A stretch of DNA of 64,000 nucleotides from Sweltsa coloradensis (lineage: Eukaryota > Arthropoda > Insecta > Plecoptera > Chloroperlidae): positions 186,001 to 250,000 of the forward strand of contig JAMZAV010001297.1 in NCBI GenBank assembly GCA_024449915.1, read 5' to 3'. Positions 1 through 10,662 of the stretch are shown piece by piece; the first letter of the stretch is position 1, and every line of letters starts with the position of its first letter. The translations under genes were made by a program, and so were the position numbers. The notes below the pieces were generated by a model. It made no database searches. It was not told the DNA's origin and saw only the letters and a list, made by a program, of their open reading frames with translations.

Positions 1-734
1 TCCTTTTCAATTATTTAATGTAAAACTTTCTATAATTTCCCAATATTGTATTGTAGAGAAATATTTGATTTCACAGCGACCTCAACCGATATTACAAAAC
101 TTTATAATGATCTAAGTTGACATCGACATGACGTACGGTTAACCTGCTATTAAATTTATTTCTCAATTTCATTGATCGGGAATCACTCCCGTAGGTGTAC
201 TTGATATATGGAAATTCAGTTAAACCATGTTCCGGCTTTGTAGGATTTTGATTAAATACTTCTTAGAATTATTTTTGTATGTTATATTATTTTTTGTACA
301 ATTTGATATGTTGTATGTGTGTATGTATGTATGATAATAAATTTATATAAAAAAAAATATTGTCATGGCCTAATCAACACGCTAATCTAACTAGACACAT
401 ATAGCTATGAATAATCACATGTAAAACATGCTTACATTTCTAGTAGTCAACCTGCCCAGTGCAGGCCGCTATTCTATAACTTCTACTGGAGGATTCGTAG
501 GAAATCGCACGAATCGTAGTTGAAAGCGACGCGTCACAAGTCTGTTTGTGTGCGAAGTCTGTTTACCATGATATTATACACACAGTATTAACGGCATCCA
601 CTAATGGGAGTTTCGCAGTTTTCTGTCTTATTTTCTTGGTTAAATAACTCATAAAAGTCGCCCTTACTGTGGATACCAAAATGAGTTTTTCTAACTTCAT
701 TTTTAGTTAAATATATATTTTTAAACGCCTTTAC
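1..734. other. AT-rich stretch without a recognised gene
   Basis: No open frame of note and no tRNA-like boxes were seen. Around 230-356 the sequence passes through short GTAT repeats, an AATAAA-like word and an A-run, which looks like the 3' end of a polyadenylated retroelement on the plus strand. No reverse-transcriptase sequence precedes it, so this is only a suggestion. Confidence 0.3.
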
Positions 735-1100
735 TCCATACTACTCAAACGGTAAAAATGAGATTTTTTTTTGAAATTTGTACCGTCTGACAAATAAAAA
801 TCGTTAACCAACTGTTATTTCAGCATTCTATTTCTCCTTGTAATGAGGTGGAAGCTAAATGTGTTTATAAACTCTATGTAGAAAACCAATTCCATCAATT
901 TAATTTTGCACTAGTTGTGCAGGCTAAAATATTGTCAAAAAACGACATTATAATGACCGATAGTTAGGTTTTGTTCCGCCCGAAAAAAAATGCTTCATTC
1001 AGCCAACTTTCATGGCCTTCAAGGTTTTTGCACTAGGTTCATAACAATTGCCTTAAGAGGGTTCACCACCCTTTTGATAGTTAGTAAATAGCGGTTTGCT
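735..1100 (+). repeat. Repeat X, diverged copy 1
   Basis: This stretch aligns by eye with the plus-strand arm of the inverted repeat at 1432-2092. Shared blocks in order are an ACCAACTGTTATTT word, a GAAAACC word, a GTTYTGTYCCGCCC-like word, and GCCTTAAGAG followed by GTTCACCACCC. It is more diverged than the two arms are from each other, so it is an older copy of the same family. Confidence 0.6.
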
Positions 1101-1431
1101 CGGCCAAAAAGCATCCTACGTATATACAATTTTGCAAACTTGTCAATAAAGCATACATGGACGTTCCAACAGTCATAGATTTTCAAAATTTTGACTTGAT
1201 CAGCCAGAAAAAATTCACGAATATAGTCAATTTTGGACTTTTTAACAAAATTGAAATTCGTGAAATCTAATTTATTTTTTATAAATTATTTCAAAACAAA
1301 TTTTAGGAATGTGTTACTATAGAAACCTTTATTTCCACTTTCTTGAGATATGGTCAAAATTTCTAACAACTGTGATGTCATTCAGCCGAGCAAACAGAAA
1401 ATTGCCTAAAAAAGGGGTGGTGAACGCTCTT

Positions 1432-2092
1432 AAGGCTATTGTACCACCTCTGGCCGATAATTTGTTGAGTCGAAGATATATGTCTGAAAAGTTTGCTGAA
1501 TGAATGAAGGCCTTTAAAATAACAGAAAAAAAATTGTTAATTTTTTGGGGCGGGACATAACTTCACTTTTGGAAATTATATTTAGATTTTTGGACAAAAG
1601 TGTAATATACAAGTCTAGTTCAAAATTAAATTTTGAGAATCGGTTTTCTAGACATAGTTTCTAAACATCTTTAGCTATAACTTGATTATAGCTAAAATTG
1701 TTTTCTGAAAATAACTGTTGGTGTACGATTTTTTTTTTCAAACGGTACAAATACGAGTTTTTTCCAGTTTTGTACAGTTTGACAAAAAAATTCGTACACC
1801 AACTGTTATTTTCAGAAAACTATTTTAGCTATAATCAAGTTATAGCTAAAGGTGTTTAGAAACTATGTCCAGAAAACCGATTCTCAAAATTTAATTTTGA
1901 ACTTGACTTGTATATTACACTTTTGTCCAAAAATCAAAATATAATTTCCAAAAGTGAGGTTATGTCCTGCCCCAAAAAATTCACAATTTTTTTCTGTTAT
2001 TTTAAAGACCTTCTTTTATTTAGCAAACTTTTCAGACATGTTTCTTCGACTTTCAAATTATTGGCCAGAGGAGGTACAAAAGCCTTAAGCGT
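1432..2092. repeat. Repeat X, 660-bp inverted repeat
   Basis: The left arm (about 1432-1750) is the reverse complement of the right arm (about 1773-2092) with a ~20-bp loop. Both arms carry the words AAAGTGAxGTTATGTCC, TATAACTTGATTATAGC and GTGTACGA at mirror positions. As RNA or single-stranded DNA this would form a long hairpin. No coding capacity is evident, and short open frames inside it differ between the arms. It is probably a fold-back element or two inverted copies of one repeat. Confidence 0.75.
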
Positions 2093-3640
2093 TAAATTCA
2101 ATTCAATGCAGAAATAATGCTATTATCATTTTCGAATAAAATAAATTTAGAGACAATCTGTTTTACTCCAAATCCGGATTTTTTTTTTTTTTTTTTAAGT
2201 AGGGGGTGCTGATTTTTTTTAATGTGTCTGTTATTTTTTTTTACAATTTTAAAGATATTTGGAAAAAATGTACAAAATATGTATAAGTTGTATTATATTA
2301 ATAATTTTTTAAGAATGGAATGAATTATGAGACTTCCAAAGCTATGAATTAATATTCGGGACTTATTTGGAGATTAAAAGTGGTTATTCATTAATTTTTA
2401 TAAATTTAAAAAATAAGATAAATAAATATATTTTGTTTTATTTTTTTTCTGTTCGTAGTATCTACTATTGTTACTGGCAACTGGCAATTGTCAGAATTCT
2501 TCTGCCACCGCGCAAAGCTGAGTTTCCAATGGCAGAAATAGAAATAATGCAATATAAAATACATTTAATTTTCAAGCGGCTATAGCCCTAAATATGTGAG
2601 GAGCGATAACGCAAAATGCAATACGTCCATCGTCAAATAAAAAATAATACAAAAATTGCACAAGCTATACAAAATCAAGATAATATGATTATTCCATACT
2701 TTCTGCTGGTGCAAAATGCAATATCAACCATGCTATATGATGAGAAAATTGGATTTTTGTTTATATTTTTTCGTTTGGGAAGAAAAAACGATTAACCATT
2801 AATAGTGGATGAAATGTACGCAACGCCATCTCCATGTTTTTCCTATTGTGGACTTAATGCTATTTGAAACGAAGCTATGAACTTACAAATAAAAGACAAT
2901 ACTTAAAGTCACTCCTCTAAGTATACGCTCTAGTAGCATGCAATTACTAAATTCAGCTTAAAAATTAGGTGATGCTTTTTAAATATTAGTGAGTGTTTTT
3001 TAAATGAACCATGTAAATATGTCATGCCAAGATGTCAGCTTCCTTTGCGCGCAGTGGCAAGTGGCCTTTTGTCACGAAAAATGAAGAAAAAAGGAAGACT
3101 GCTGTTACTTTGTAAAATAGAAATAAATAAAACGATATTTCACTTATTTCATTAGTCACATTTGACATTTTGTTGTGTGTTGCGTTGTTTGTTGTTTATT
3201 TTTCACTGATTCAGCTTCACAGTGATGCCAAGTCTTTAGTAGTACATTTAGGCCTAATTATCTAAAATCGTAGTACGAATAGATCCCATTTTTAAAATTT
3301 GAATGTATTCTTTGAGGTCTTGGATTTGTTATGAATGATACTCATTTGGTAAACATGGCATTTAGTATTGACAGTTTTATGGCTATGAGAAGGTAAAAAA
3401 ATATAAAGGTTTTTCCTGTGTCAAACTTTTTCCAGTCTAAATATATATAGCTTTGCATTTTATTAAAGAGCATTGTCTCATTGTTAAGTCAGCGAAATAT
3501 GAAGAAAATGACACGAATGTTGGGTTATGGAGGAGTGACTATAAACTTATAATAGAAAGGGCAAAAAGCTGAAGTTACGTTTTGCATCGAAAACGCAATC
3601 TACAATGACACAAAATAATTCAGTCGCGCGTAGAACAATC
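2093..3640. other. AT-rich spacer
   Basis: There is no gene or tRNA-like sequence that I can support. A weak inverted similarity exists between the GCGCAAAGCTGA word near 2510 and the TCAGCTTCCTTTGCGCG region near 3036, but it is too short to call an element. Confidence 0.3.
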
Positions 3641-3755
3641 TATAAATGTTGACAACAACACAGGGGGGGGGGGGTAGAGGTTGGACGGGCGTGTCCAGAG
3701 CACAAGTGTTTAGAAATACACACGTACCCTACATTAGTCGTTAAAACTTCTAATA
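3641..3755. repeat. Dispersed repeat R1 with a G13 run
   Basis: A run of 13 G is followed by a block with GTAGAGGTTGGACGGG and GTACCCTACATTAGTCG. The block recurs almost unchanged at 8915-9020. The downstream end is cut by the F module at 3756. Function is unknown. Confidence 0.6.
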
Positions 3756-3938
3756 CTAGGGCAACGTCAAAGTCGTTGTTAAACGAGTGAGTGAGCCAAG
3801 TGTTGAGTACCCGGGAACATCCCATTTCCTCCCATATATCCAAGGCTGGATCTAGCCCAGTATGGGGAATGATACCGAGTACAATACACATTACACTTGG
3901 CTCACTCACTCGTTTAACAACGACTTTGGCGTTTCCTA
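3756..3938. mobile_element. F module, array unit 1
   Basis: This is a 183-bp fold-back with arms of about 55 bp. The left arm reads CTAGGGcAACGtCAAAGTCG, and the right arm is its near reverse complement ending GGCGTTTCCTA. The tip folds as AACG-loop-CGTT. The centre carries a CCATAT...GGCTGGATCTAG block common to all short F copies. Confidence 0.75.
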
Positions 3939-4390
3939 CATTAATGCAAATCTGTTCAAAACGTATTAGTGTGAAACATTAACAAATTTCGAAGATAAAA
4001 CAAAATCACCTAATTTTTATTTCCCTTTTAATACCCCTCAAAAATAATATGTGGGTGTAAAATTATAAAAAAATTCTAACTGACGGGCATCGAACCCCAA
4101 CCCTCCGTGCGGTAGGCTAAATGCTTACCAGTAGGCCATGCCATGCCACGCAGATCTGTCCCGCTAGCTGCTACTAAACAAATGCTATCGATATAAAAAA
4201 AATCACATTTTTATTTTTTGTAGGATTAAATCGCATTGGATCTAGCTGATTTTGTTAACAGTTCTCAGTAAACTTGTACCGGATGTCTGTTTAAAATTTC
4301 AGCGTAATCTGTTCAGCGGTTCGGCTGATTTTCGACGTACAGACAGACAGACAGAATCACAGAATGAGAGCCGTTTGAGTTGAATGGAGA
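3939..4390. mobile_element. SINE-A' with reversed tRNA-like head, unit 1
   Basis: On the minus strand, 4084-4145 contains an A-box-like TGGCCTACTGG and a B-box-like GGTTCGATGCC about 40 bp apart, as in tRNA-derived SINE heads. The core to its right runs in the opposite orientation and ends in a (CAGA) tract and a GAGTTGAATGG word. The same core is found in SINE-A with its head in the other orientation. Confidence 0.6.
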
Positions 4391-4412
4391 CAACGCCAAA
4401 GTCGTTGTTAAA

Positions 4413-4592
4413 CTAGGGAAACGCCAAAGTCGTTGTTAAACGAGTGAGTGAGCACCATGTGTATAGTACCCGGTATCATTCCCCATACTGGGCTAGATCC
4501 AGCCTTAGGTATATGGGAGGAAATGGGATGTTCCCGGGTACTCAACACTTGGCTCATTCACTCATTTAACAACGACTTTGGCGTTTCCCTAG
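4413..4592. mobile_element. F module, array unit 2
   Basis: A complete 180-bp palindrome runs from CTAGGGAAACGCC to GGCGTTTCCCTAG, with T on the outer side. The arms are nearly perfect over about 55 bp. Compared with unit 1, its central 60-bp segment is inverted. Confidence 0.8.
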
Positions 4593-5066
4593 TTATTTAA
4601 ATTGAACATTCAAAATGCGAATCGTGTTCGAAACGTACTAGCGTGAAACATTAACAAATTTCCAAGATAAAACAAAATCACCTGATTTTTATTTCCCATT
4701 TAACACCCCTCAAAAATAATATGTGGGTGTAAAAATATAAAAAAGTACATACTAACGGGTATCGAACCCCAACCCTCCGTGCGGTAGGCTAAATGCTTAC
4801 CAGTAGGCCATGCCATGCCACGCAGATCTGTCCCGCTAGCTGCTACTAAACAAATGCTATCGATATTTTTTAAAATCACATTTTTATTTATTGTAGGCTT
4901 AAATCGCAATGGATCGTGCTGATTTTGTTAACAGTTCTCAATAAACTCGTACCGAATGTCTGTTTAAAATTTCAGCGCAATCTGTTCAGCGGTTCGGCTG
5001 ATTTTCGACGTACAGACAGACAGACAGACAGAATCACAGAATGAGAGCCGTTTGAGTTGAATGGAG
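4593..5066. mobile_element. SINE-A' unit 2
   Basis: This has the same order as unit 1: a spacer with ATTAACAAATTTCCAAG, a minus-strand tRNA-like head at 4757-4820, and a core with a longer (CAGA) tract near 5012-5030. It is closely similar to unit 1, suggesting recent amplification. Confidence 0.6.
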
Positions 5067-5089
5067 ACAACGCCAAAGTCGTTGTTAAA

Positions 5090-5267
5090 CTAGGGAAACG
5101 CCAAAGTCGTTGTTAAACGAGTGAGTGAGCCATGTGTATAGTACCCGGTATCATTCCCCATACTGGGCTAGATCGTGCCTTAGGTATATGGGAGAAAAGG
5201 CGATGTTCCCATGTACTCAACACTTGGCTCACACACTCGTTTAACATCGACTTTGGCGTTTTCCTAG
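5090..5267. mobile_element. F module, array unit 3
   Basis: This is a 178-bp palindrome ending TTTTCCTAG followed by T. A few substitutions in the right arm weaken the stem slightly. Confidence 0.75.
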
Positions 5268-5541
5268 TTTAAATTGAACATTCAAAATGCGAATCGTGTT
5301 CAAAACGTATTAGAGTGAAACATTAACAAATTTCCAAGATAAAACAAAATCACCTAATTTTTATTTCCCATTTCACATCCCTCAAAAATAATATGTAGGT
5401 GTTAAAATATAAAAAAGTTCAAAACTAACGGGTATCGAACCCCAACCCTCCGTGTGCGGTAGGCTCCTATGCTTACCACTATGCCATGGCAGACACGTAG
5501 AGTTCGTCCCGGTAGCTGCTACTAAACAAATGGTATCGATA
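5268..5541. mobile_element. Truncated SINE-A' unit 3
   Basis: The spacer and minus-strand tRNA-like head (5429-5490, with small indels) are present. The sequence stops at the word GTATCGAT, where the next F module begins. The core is missing, either by deletion or because unit 4 recombined in at this point. Confidence 0.55.
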
Positions 5542-5715
5542 CTAGGGAAACGCCAAAGTCGTTGTTAAACGAGTGAGTGAACCAAGTGTTGAGTACCCGG
5601 GAACATCCTCTTTCCTCCCCTATACCTAAGGCTGGATCTAGCTCAGTATGGAGAATTATACCGGGTACTCAACACATGGCTTACTCACTCATTAAACAAC
5701 GACTTTGAGTTTTTA
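5542..5715. mobile_element. F module, array unit 4
   Basis: The left end CTAGGGAAACGCC is intact. The right end is eroded (GACTTTGAGTTTTTAG), so it is the most damaged F copy of the array. Confidence 0.7.
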
Positions 5716-6206
5716 GTTTAAATTGAACATTCAAAATGCGAATCGTGTTCAAAACGTATTGGTGTGAAACATTAACAAATTTCCAATATAAAACAAATTC
5801 ACCTAATTTTTATTTCCCATTTAACACCCCTCAAAAATAATATGTGGGTCTAAAAATATAAAAAAAGTTCCACCCAACGGGTATCGAACCCCAACCCTCC
5901 GTGCGGTAGGCTAAATGCTTACCAATAGGCCATGCACGCCACGTAGTTGTCGTCCCACTAGCTGCTACTAAACAAATGCTTTCGATATTTAAAAAATCAA
6001 ATTTTTATTTATTGTGGGATTAAATCGCAATGGATCTAGCTGATTTTGTTAGCAGTTCTCAATAAACTCGTACCGGATGTCTGTTTAAAATTTCAGCCCA
6101 ATCTGTTCAGCGGTTCGGCTGATTTTCGACGTACAGACAGACAGACAGAATCACAGAATGAGAACCGTTCGAGTTGAATGGAGACACTCGGTCGCTCCGC
6201 TCCCTC
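5716..6206. mobile_element. SINE-A' unit 4, with full 3' terminus
   Basis: The minus-strand tRNA-like head is at 5880-5940 and the complete core ends GCTCCCTCGTTTAAT. That terminus is shared with other SINE-A copies and, inverted, resembles the TTAAACGAG motif just inside the F cap. Confidence 0.6.
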
Positions 6207-6212
6207 GTTTAA

Positions 6213-6515
6213 TTATAAAATATTACATGAAAAAAAGATTTTTTTTTAAACAACGCTTATATTTAAATGTACTAAAAAGTAAAAAAATAAATTTTCGCCC
6301 AACAAATTTTTGCCTTACTCGAAATTAAAAGCGTTGGGCGCTTTCCTTCCATGAACAACAAAATTCTGTAATCTATGTCAAAACCGTAAGCGTCCAGCGC
6401 TTTTAATTCCCGAGTAAGGCAAACATTTGTTGAGCGATTTTTTTTTGTACATTAAAATATAAGCGTTGTTTTAAAAAAAATATTTTTTTCATGTAATATT
6501 ATTTTATACTTTTTA
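6213..6515. repeat. 303-bp palindromic element
   Basis: Arms of about 130 bp (6213-6345 and 6382-6515) are reverse complements with a ~35-bp loop. Paired words include ATTACATGAAAAAAA/TTTTTTTCATGTAAT and GCCTTACTCG/CGAGTAAGGC. It is non-coding and MITE-like; I see no clear target duplication. Confidence 0.7.
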
Positions 6516-6758
6516 GTCTTAACGATAATGTATTTCGATCGGACTTTGGGAAGTGGGTGAAATATCAATTCCCATATAAAACGTTAATTATTAATTACGA
6601 TAAATGAATTGATTAATTATTATTAATGAATCTATAATTCGATTAATCTATTGTCATCAAGAATATACGTTTGTGTAAAAAATACAGCTCGATCGGACAT
6701 TGGGAAGTGGGTGTAATATCGATTCCCATATAAAACTTTAATTATTAATTACGATTAA

Positions 6759-7650
6759 CTAGGGAAACGCCAAAGTCGTTGTTAAACGAGTGAGTGAGCC
6801 ATGTGTTGAGTACCCGATTACATTACTTTTCTTCCCCCTACCTTAGGCCTACCTAGCCTATCATAGGCAAGAGAGGCGCATTATGACCTTACAGTTGACG
6901 CGCCCGTCCCCGTATACCAACTAAACTTTAAAAAACTATTATTTATACGAATATAATTATCAAACTTAAATGCAAATGTTCCCGGGTACTCACCACATGA
7001 CTCGCTCACTCGTCTAACTACGACTTTGGCGTTTCCCTAGTCTAGTTGGCTAAGGCGCCCTTGTAGCCGAAATGTGAAAGAAGTGGGTTCAATCCCCTGG
7101 TCGGGAAAGATTTTGTAATTTCTAGATTGTATTTCAAAAATAATTAAACATGTTTTGAAATGCATATAACGCAGTGTAGTCCATCATCTGTGGCAATAGG
7201 GCCTACTATGGTAAACATAGCCAGTACGAAATACGTGAAAATATTGCAAGGTTTACTCGATCTACGAGCGGAATTTGGGGGTACCTTGACGTCCAACATT
7301 CGACAGACCTTGCATGGGCACGGCATTTCACGGCCAGGCGAATAACAAACAAAAAATATCTATTCAAAATCTAAAACATTGTCGTTAAAATAACTTCTTA
7401 ACATTGGAAGTCTATTTTTCAGTTTATTATTTCTTGTAGGTTTAAATCGCAATGAATCTTGCTGATTTTGTTAGCAGTTCTCAATAAACTCGTACCGGAT
7501 GTCTGTTTAAAATTTCAGCGCAATCTGTTCAGCGATTCGGCTGATTTTCAACGTACACACACACACACACACACGCACGCACGCAGAAAAACAATAAGGG
7601 CCGTTTAAGTCGAATGGAAATCACTACGTTCGCTACGCTCACTCGTTCAA
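6759..7650 (+). mobile_element. F-b + SINE-A composite
   Basis: A 282-bp F variant (6759-7040, CTAGGGAAACGCC to TTTCCCTAG) is followed directly by a tRNA-like head (7041-7110) and a SINE body and core ending GCTCACTCGTTCAA. The flanks are two halves of a 150-bp tandem repeat, so F and SINE-A seem to have arrived together. The whole segment recurs inverted at 29170-30047 with high similarity. Confidence 0.75.
7041..7110 (+). ncRNA. tRNA-like SINE-A head
   Basis: An A-box-like AGTTGGCTAAGGCGC and a B-box-like GGGTTCAATCCCC sit about 40 bp apart, the usual layout of an RNA polymerase III internal promoter in tRNA-derived SINEs. The cloverleaf is degenerate, so it is not called as a tRNA gene. 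Confidence 0.6.
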
Positions 7651-8042
7651 TTAATTGATTAATTAGTGAATCTGTTAATTGATTCATAACGATAATGTAT
7701 TTCGATCGGACTTTGGGAAGTGGGTGAAATATCAATTCCCATATAAAACGTTAATTATTAATAACGATGAATGAATTATTAATCAATGAATCTGTTAATC
7801 ATTAATCTATGTCACCAAGAATATAAGTTTGTGTGAAAAATTTCAGCTCGATCGGACATTAGGAAGTGGGTGAAATATCGATTCCTAGATAAAACTTTAA
7901 TTATTAATTAAGATAATTAATTGATTATTTAGTAAATCTGTTAATTAATTCATCTATTGTCATCAAGAATAAGTTCGTGTGAAAAATTTCAGCTCGTTTG
8001 GACATTGAGAAGTGGGTGAAATATCGATCATAAGATTCCGTC

Positions 8043-8043
8043 C

Positions 8044-8122
<79 letters not shown>
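8043..8122 (+). repeat. (ACAG)n microsatellite
   Basis: Twenty uninterrupted tetranucleotide repeats follow the last 150-bp unit. Poly-CLSV-type open frames on the minus strand are translations of this tract, not genes. Confidence 0.95.
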
Positions 8123-8773
8123 GGACAAAACGGCGCTCGTGTTCGTTTGATCATGTGATTACTATTTAAAATCCATGGTTTGACCATGGTTTAACCAGGA
8201 TTTTAAATATGGTTTGATGCCAAGAAAACCACTGCCTTCTACACATGAATGTTTCAGTATTTCCCAGTTGAATAGTTGTGTTAATTATGCCACTACCATC
8301 TGAAAATATCCGTTCATGATTTTATAAGTGAAAATATTCAAAACAGGGTTGTCCTATAATATCAACATAAAAAGTGTAAATATCAACCGATTTTAAAATT
8401 TCAAAAGTTTTTGTTTAAACAAACATTAAAGAACGCAATTAAATTTATTTTTAAATTTTTAAATTTTACTGCAGTTTACACCGGTAAATAATGTCGAAAA
8501 TTTGAGATTTTTTCCAAGATGGCGTCTTTTTTCGAACTTCTAGTATTTTTTTAAAAATTCAGCATTGTGTTGTTAGTAAATCTACGAATTTTCAAAGAAA
8601 TTCATGGTTTTGTTTTGTGTCTACGGTAATAATCACAAACCCCTCCACCCCCACCCCCTGCAGGGGTGGTGGGGTAACACCTAAAATTTTTATCAATCTA
8701 AATGTATAATTAACAATTTGGTAAAGTGCCGTTGCTCCATCACAAAAATCGAGCGGGAAACGTTTGGGCTACA
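8123..8773. other. Spacer with a short GC-rich hairpin
   Basis: No gene was seen. At 8648-8674 the words CCACCCC and GGGTGG flank CTGCAG and would form a small hairpin. An AAGATGGCGTC word near 8518 matches a motif that recurs in the palindrome at 60682-62865. Confidence 0.4.
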
Positions 8774-8850
8774 TACTAACAGACAGAATCAAAGAATGAG
8801 AGCCGTTTGAGTTGAATGGAGACACACAGTCTCTCCGCTCCCTCGTTTAA
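8774..8850 (+). mobile_element. SINE-A core/tail fragment
   Basis: This 77-bp piece runs from the (CAGA) region through GAGAGCCGTTTGAGTTGAAT to CTCCCTCGTTTAAT. It lacks head and body, so it is a 3' fragment of the SINE-A family. Confidence 0.6.
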
Positions 8851-8851
8851 T

Positions 8852-9100
8852 CATATATCCGGCCCAGACGCTTCTGAAAATTGGATACAATGTTGGAATC
8901 TATTTCTCTGCGTTGACCTTGGGGGGGGGGGGGGGTAGAGGTTGGACGGGCGTGTCCAGAGCACAAGTGTTAAGAAATACACACACGTACCCTACATTAG
9001 TCGTTAGTGCTTCTAATATCTTATATCCGGCCCAGAAGCTTCTGAAAATTAGATAGAATATTGGAATTAATTTTTCTGAATTGACTTGGGAGGGGTGGGG
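8852..9100. repeat. Repeat R1, tandem pair
   Basis: The block ATATCCGGCCCAGA(C/A)GC occurs twice, at 8857 and 9023, each followed by a G-rich run. The segment 8915-9020 matches the R1 copy at 3641-3755. R1 is thus one unit of a ~167-bp tandem repeat. Confidence 0.6.
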
Positions 9101-9380
9101 GTCTTTGTAGAGGCTGAGCAACAATAGGCTATTTACATCCTGTATAAATTAAATGTGTTATGTACGGCCTTCCTTTTCACATACTCTGTAGAAATATGAA
9201 AGCAAAAAGAAAGCATTTATAAATAAAACAGCGGATACCGAAAATAAATGATATATAATCCACCCTCTATAGCATTGGAAATTTAATATTTCAGTTCCAA
9301 GAAGTGGGAGACAACAATAAATAGCGGACGCTGTAACTTAACTCCACGGTTCCGTTGATTACCAGTATCAGTTGCCTTTG
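9101..9380. other. Unassigned spacer
   Basis: No gene, SINE box or inverted repeat that I can support is visible. Confidence 0.3.
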
Positions 9381-9573
9381 CACACGCACACGCACACGCA
9401 CACGCACACGCACACGCACACGCACACGCACACGCACACGCACACGCACACGCACACGCACACGCACACGCACACGCACACGCACACGCACACGCACACG
9501 CACACGCACACGCCACACGCACACGCACACGCACACGCACACGCACACGCACACGCACACGCACACGCACACG
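9381..9573 (+). repeat. (CACACG)n microsatellite
   Basis: About 32 hexanucleotide repeats are broken by a single extra C at about 9513. All long open frames here on both strands (poly-HT, poly-RT, poly-CV, poly-AC) are translations of the repeat. Confidence 0.95.
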
Positions 9574-9787
9574 ATACCGTTTACAATAATAATGTGGCTA
9601 CGATTGATTATTTTATTTTTACTTGACTATAAATATTTTGTTATTTTCTTCTTCTCAACTTATTGATGTTACTTCTTGGCCAAGGACTCTGATGTAGAAT
9701 TATTGTATAATTTGAATTATTTTTCTGTGTTTAACGAACCTGGCGTTGTAAACGTTAATCAGTTCACATTTTTTATTCTTCACTACA
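9574..9787. other. AT-rich spacer
   Basis: There is no recognisable feature between the microsatellite and the CTAG end of the next G element. Confidence 0.3.
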
Positions 9788-10181
9788 CTAGGAAGCTTCG
9801 CAAACGCTTTTTCAGGCGCGTTGATGGATGAGCGTAATTGTTTAAAAACGAAAAAACGTATAATTGCGATTTTCATGAGAAATAATTTTTCGATTCCGCT
9901 CAAATTTCACACAAAAATATCAATTTATAAAATTTAGGTTCTGTACAAATATAATTACAATCGGATAAAGCATATACCCAGCAAACACAAAAACTGTGCC
10001 CAGTACCAGGACAGTATCGTATTTTCCGGCTCAAGCAGTACTGGGCAGGTACCGTGTACATGGTACTGGGCCAGTAAAAAAGTGTCCTACCAACTTCCTA
10101 TGCCAGCGGTGCCGGTCCGGTGTGGCCTTAGGTCCCGTCTGTATGGGGTTCGCGGCACCGGGGCGGAACGTCAGGGCCGGT

Positions 10182-10406
10182 ACGTCGTCCGCGGCACCGG
10201 CCCGGTACGTCGTCCGCGGCACAGGGCACGCACGTCGTCCGCGGTACCGGGCACGCACGTCGTCCGCGGTACCGAACCGGTGCGGCGTTCGCGGTACCGG
10301 GCACGTACGTCGTTCGCGGTACCGAACCAGTGCGGCGTTCACGGTACCGGGCACGTACGTCGTCCGCGGCATCGGGCCGGTACCTCGTTCGCGGCGCCGG
10401 GCCATT
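10182..10406 (+). repeat. 25-bp GC-rich minisatellite inside T
   Basis: Nine units start CGTCGTCCGCGG or CGGCGTTCGCGG at 25-bp steps, with alternating GGGCACG and GAACCGG variants. The tract is very CpG-rich in an AT-rich setting. Open frames rich in Arg, Val and Gly on both strands are products of the repeat. It sits just inside the left terminus of T. Confidence 0.85.
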
Positions 10407-10662
10407 AAGTATCGGTAGGTACCGGGACAGCACGGCCTCGACGGCACGCGCCCAGCACGCGCCCAGCATTAAAAACTAAAAAGGCACTACGCTGGCGCCA
10501 TCTGGTAGCCACGCAAATAACCCAATTTGTAAACGAATTTAAAAAAAAATTGCATTTAATTAAGAGGTACAATTAAGATCATATTATTATTGACAGTGTA
10601 TGGAAGAACAAGTACATGGTAGTAGACAGAACATGTTATACAGGAATAAATTTTATCGTCAT

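Larger units (their letters stand above)
3756..6206 (+). repeat. Tandem array of four F + SINE composite units
   Basis: Four units of roughly 650-680 bp (the third shorter) each start with a palindromic F module beginning CTAGGG. Each then has a spacer, a tRNA-like head read on the minus strand, and a core with the words CCGGATGTCTGTTTAAAATT and CAGACAGACAGA. F starts are at 3756, 4413, 5090 and 5542. Unit 3 stops just after its head and lacks the core. Units 1 and 2 end in a 22-bp partial copy of the F terminus (4391-4412, 5067-5089), as expected of repeated copying or unequal exchange at F ends. Confidence 0.8.
6530..8122 (+). repeat. ~150-bp tandem repeat, interrupted by a composite
   Basis: Units carry a CGATCGGACATTGGGAAG-type word near 6537, 6690, 7702, 7849 and 8000, about 150 bp apart apart from the gap. 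The gap is filled by the F+SINE-A composite at 6759-7650, and TTAATTATTAATT host sequence resumes on the other side. The array ends in an (ACAG)n tract. Confidence 0.65.

Noticed and set aside
3756..6206. Bona fide tRNA genes on the minus strand
   Set aside because: A and B boxes are present, but acceptor and anticodon stems do not pair, so they are SINE heads.
7925..8187. CLSV-repeat frames
   Set aside because: These are translations of (ACAG)n.
9283..9666. Long open frames across the (CACACG)n tract on both strands
   Set aside because: They are translations of the microsatellite; every frame of such a repeat stays open.
9996..10469. Arg/Val/Gly-rich frames of 108-140 codons on both strands
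   Set aside because: They cover the 25-bp minisatellite. Since 25 is not a multiple of three, a conserved protein repeat is not expected, and all frames look alike.
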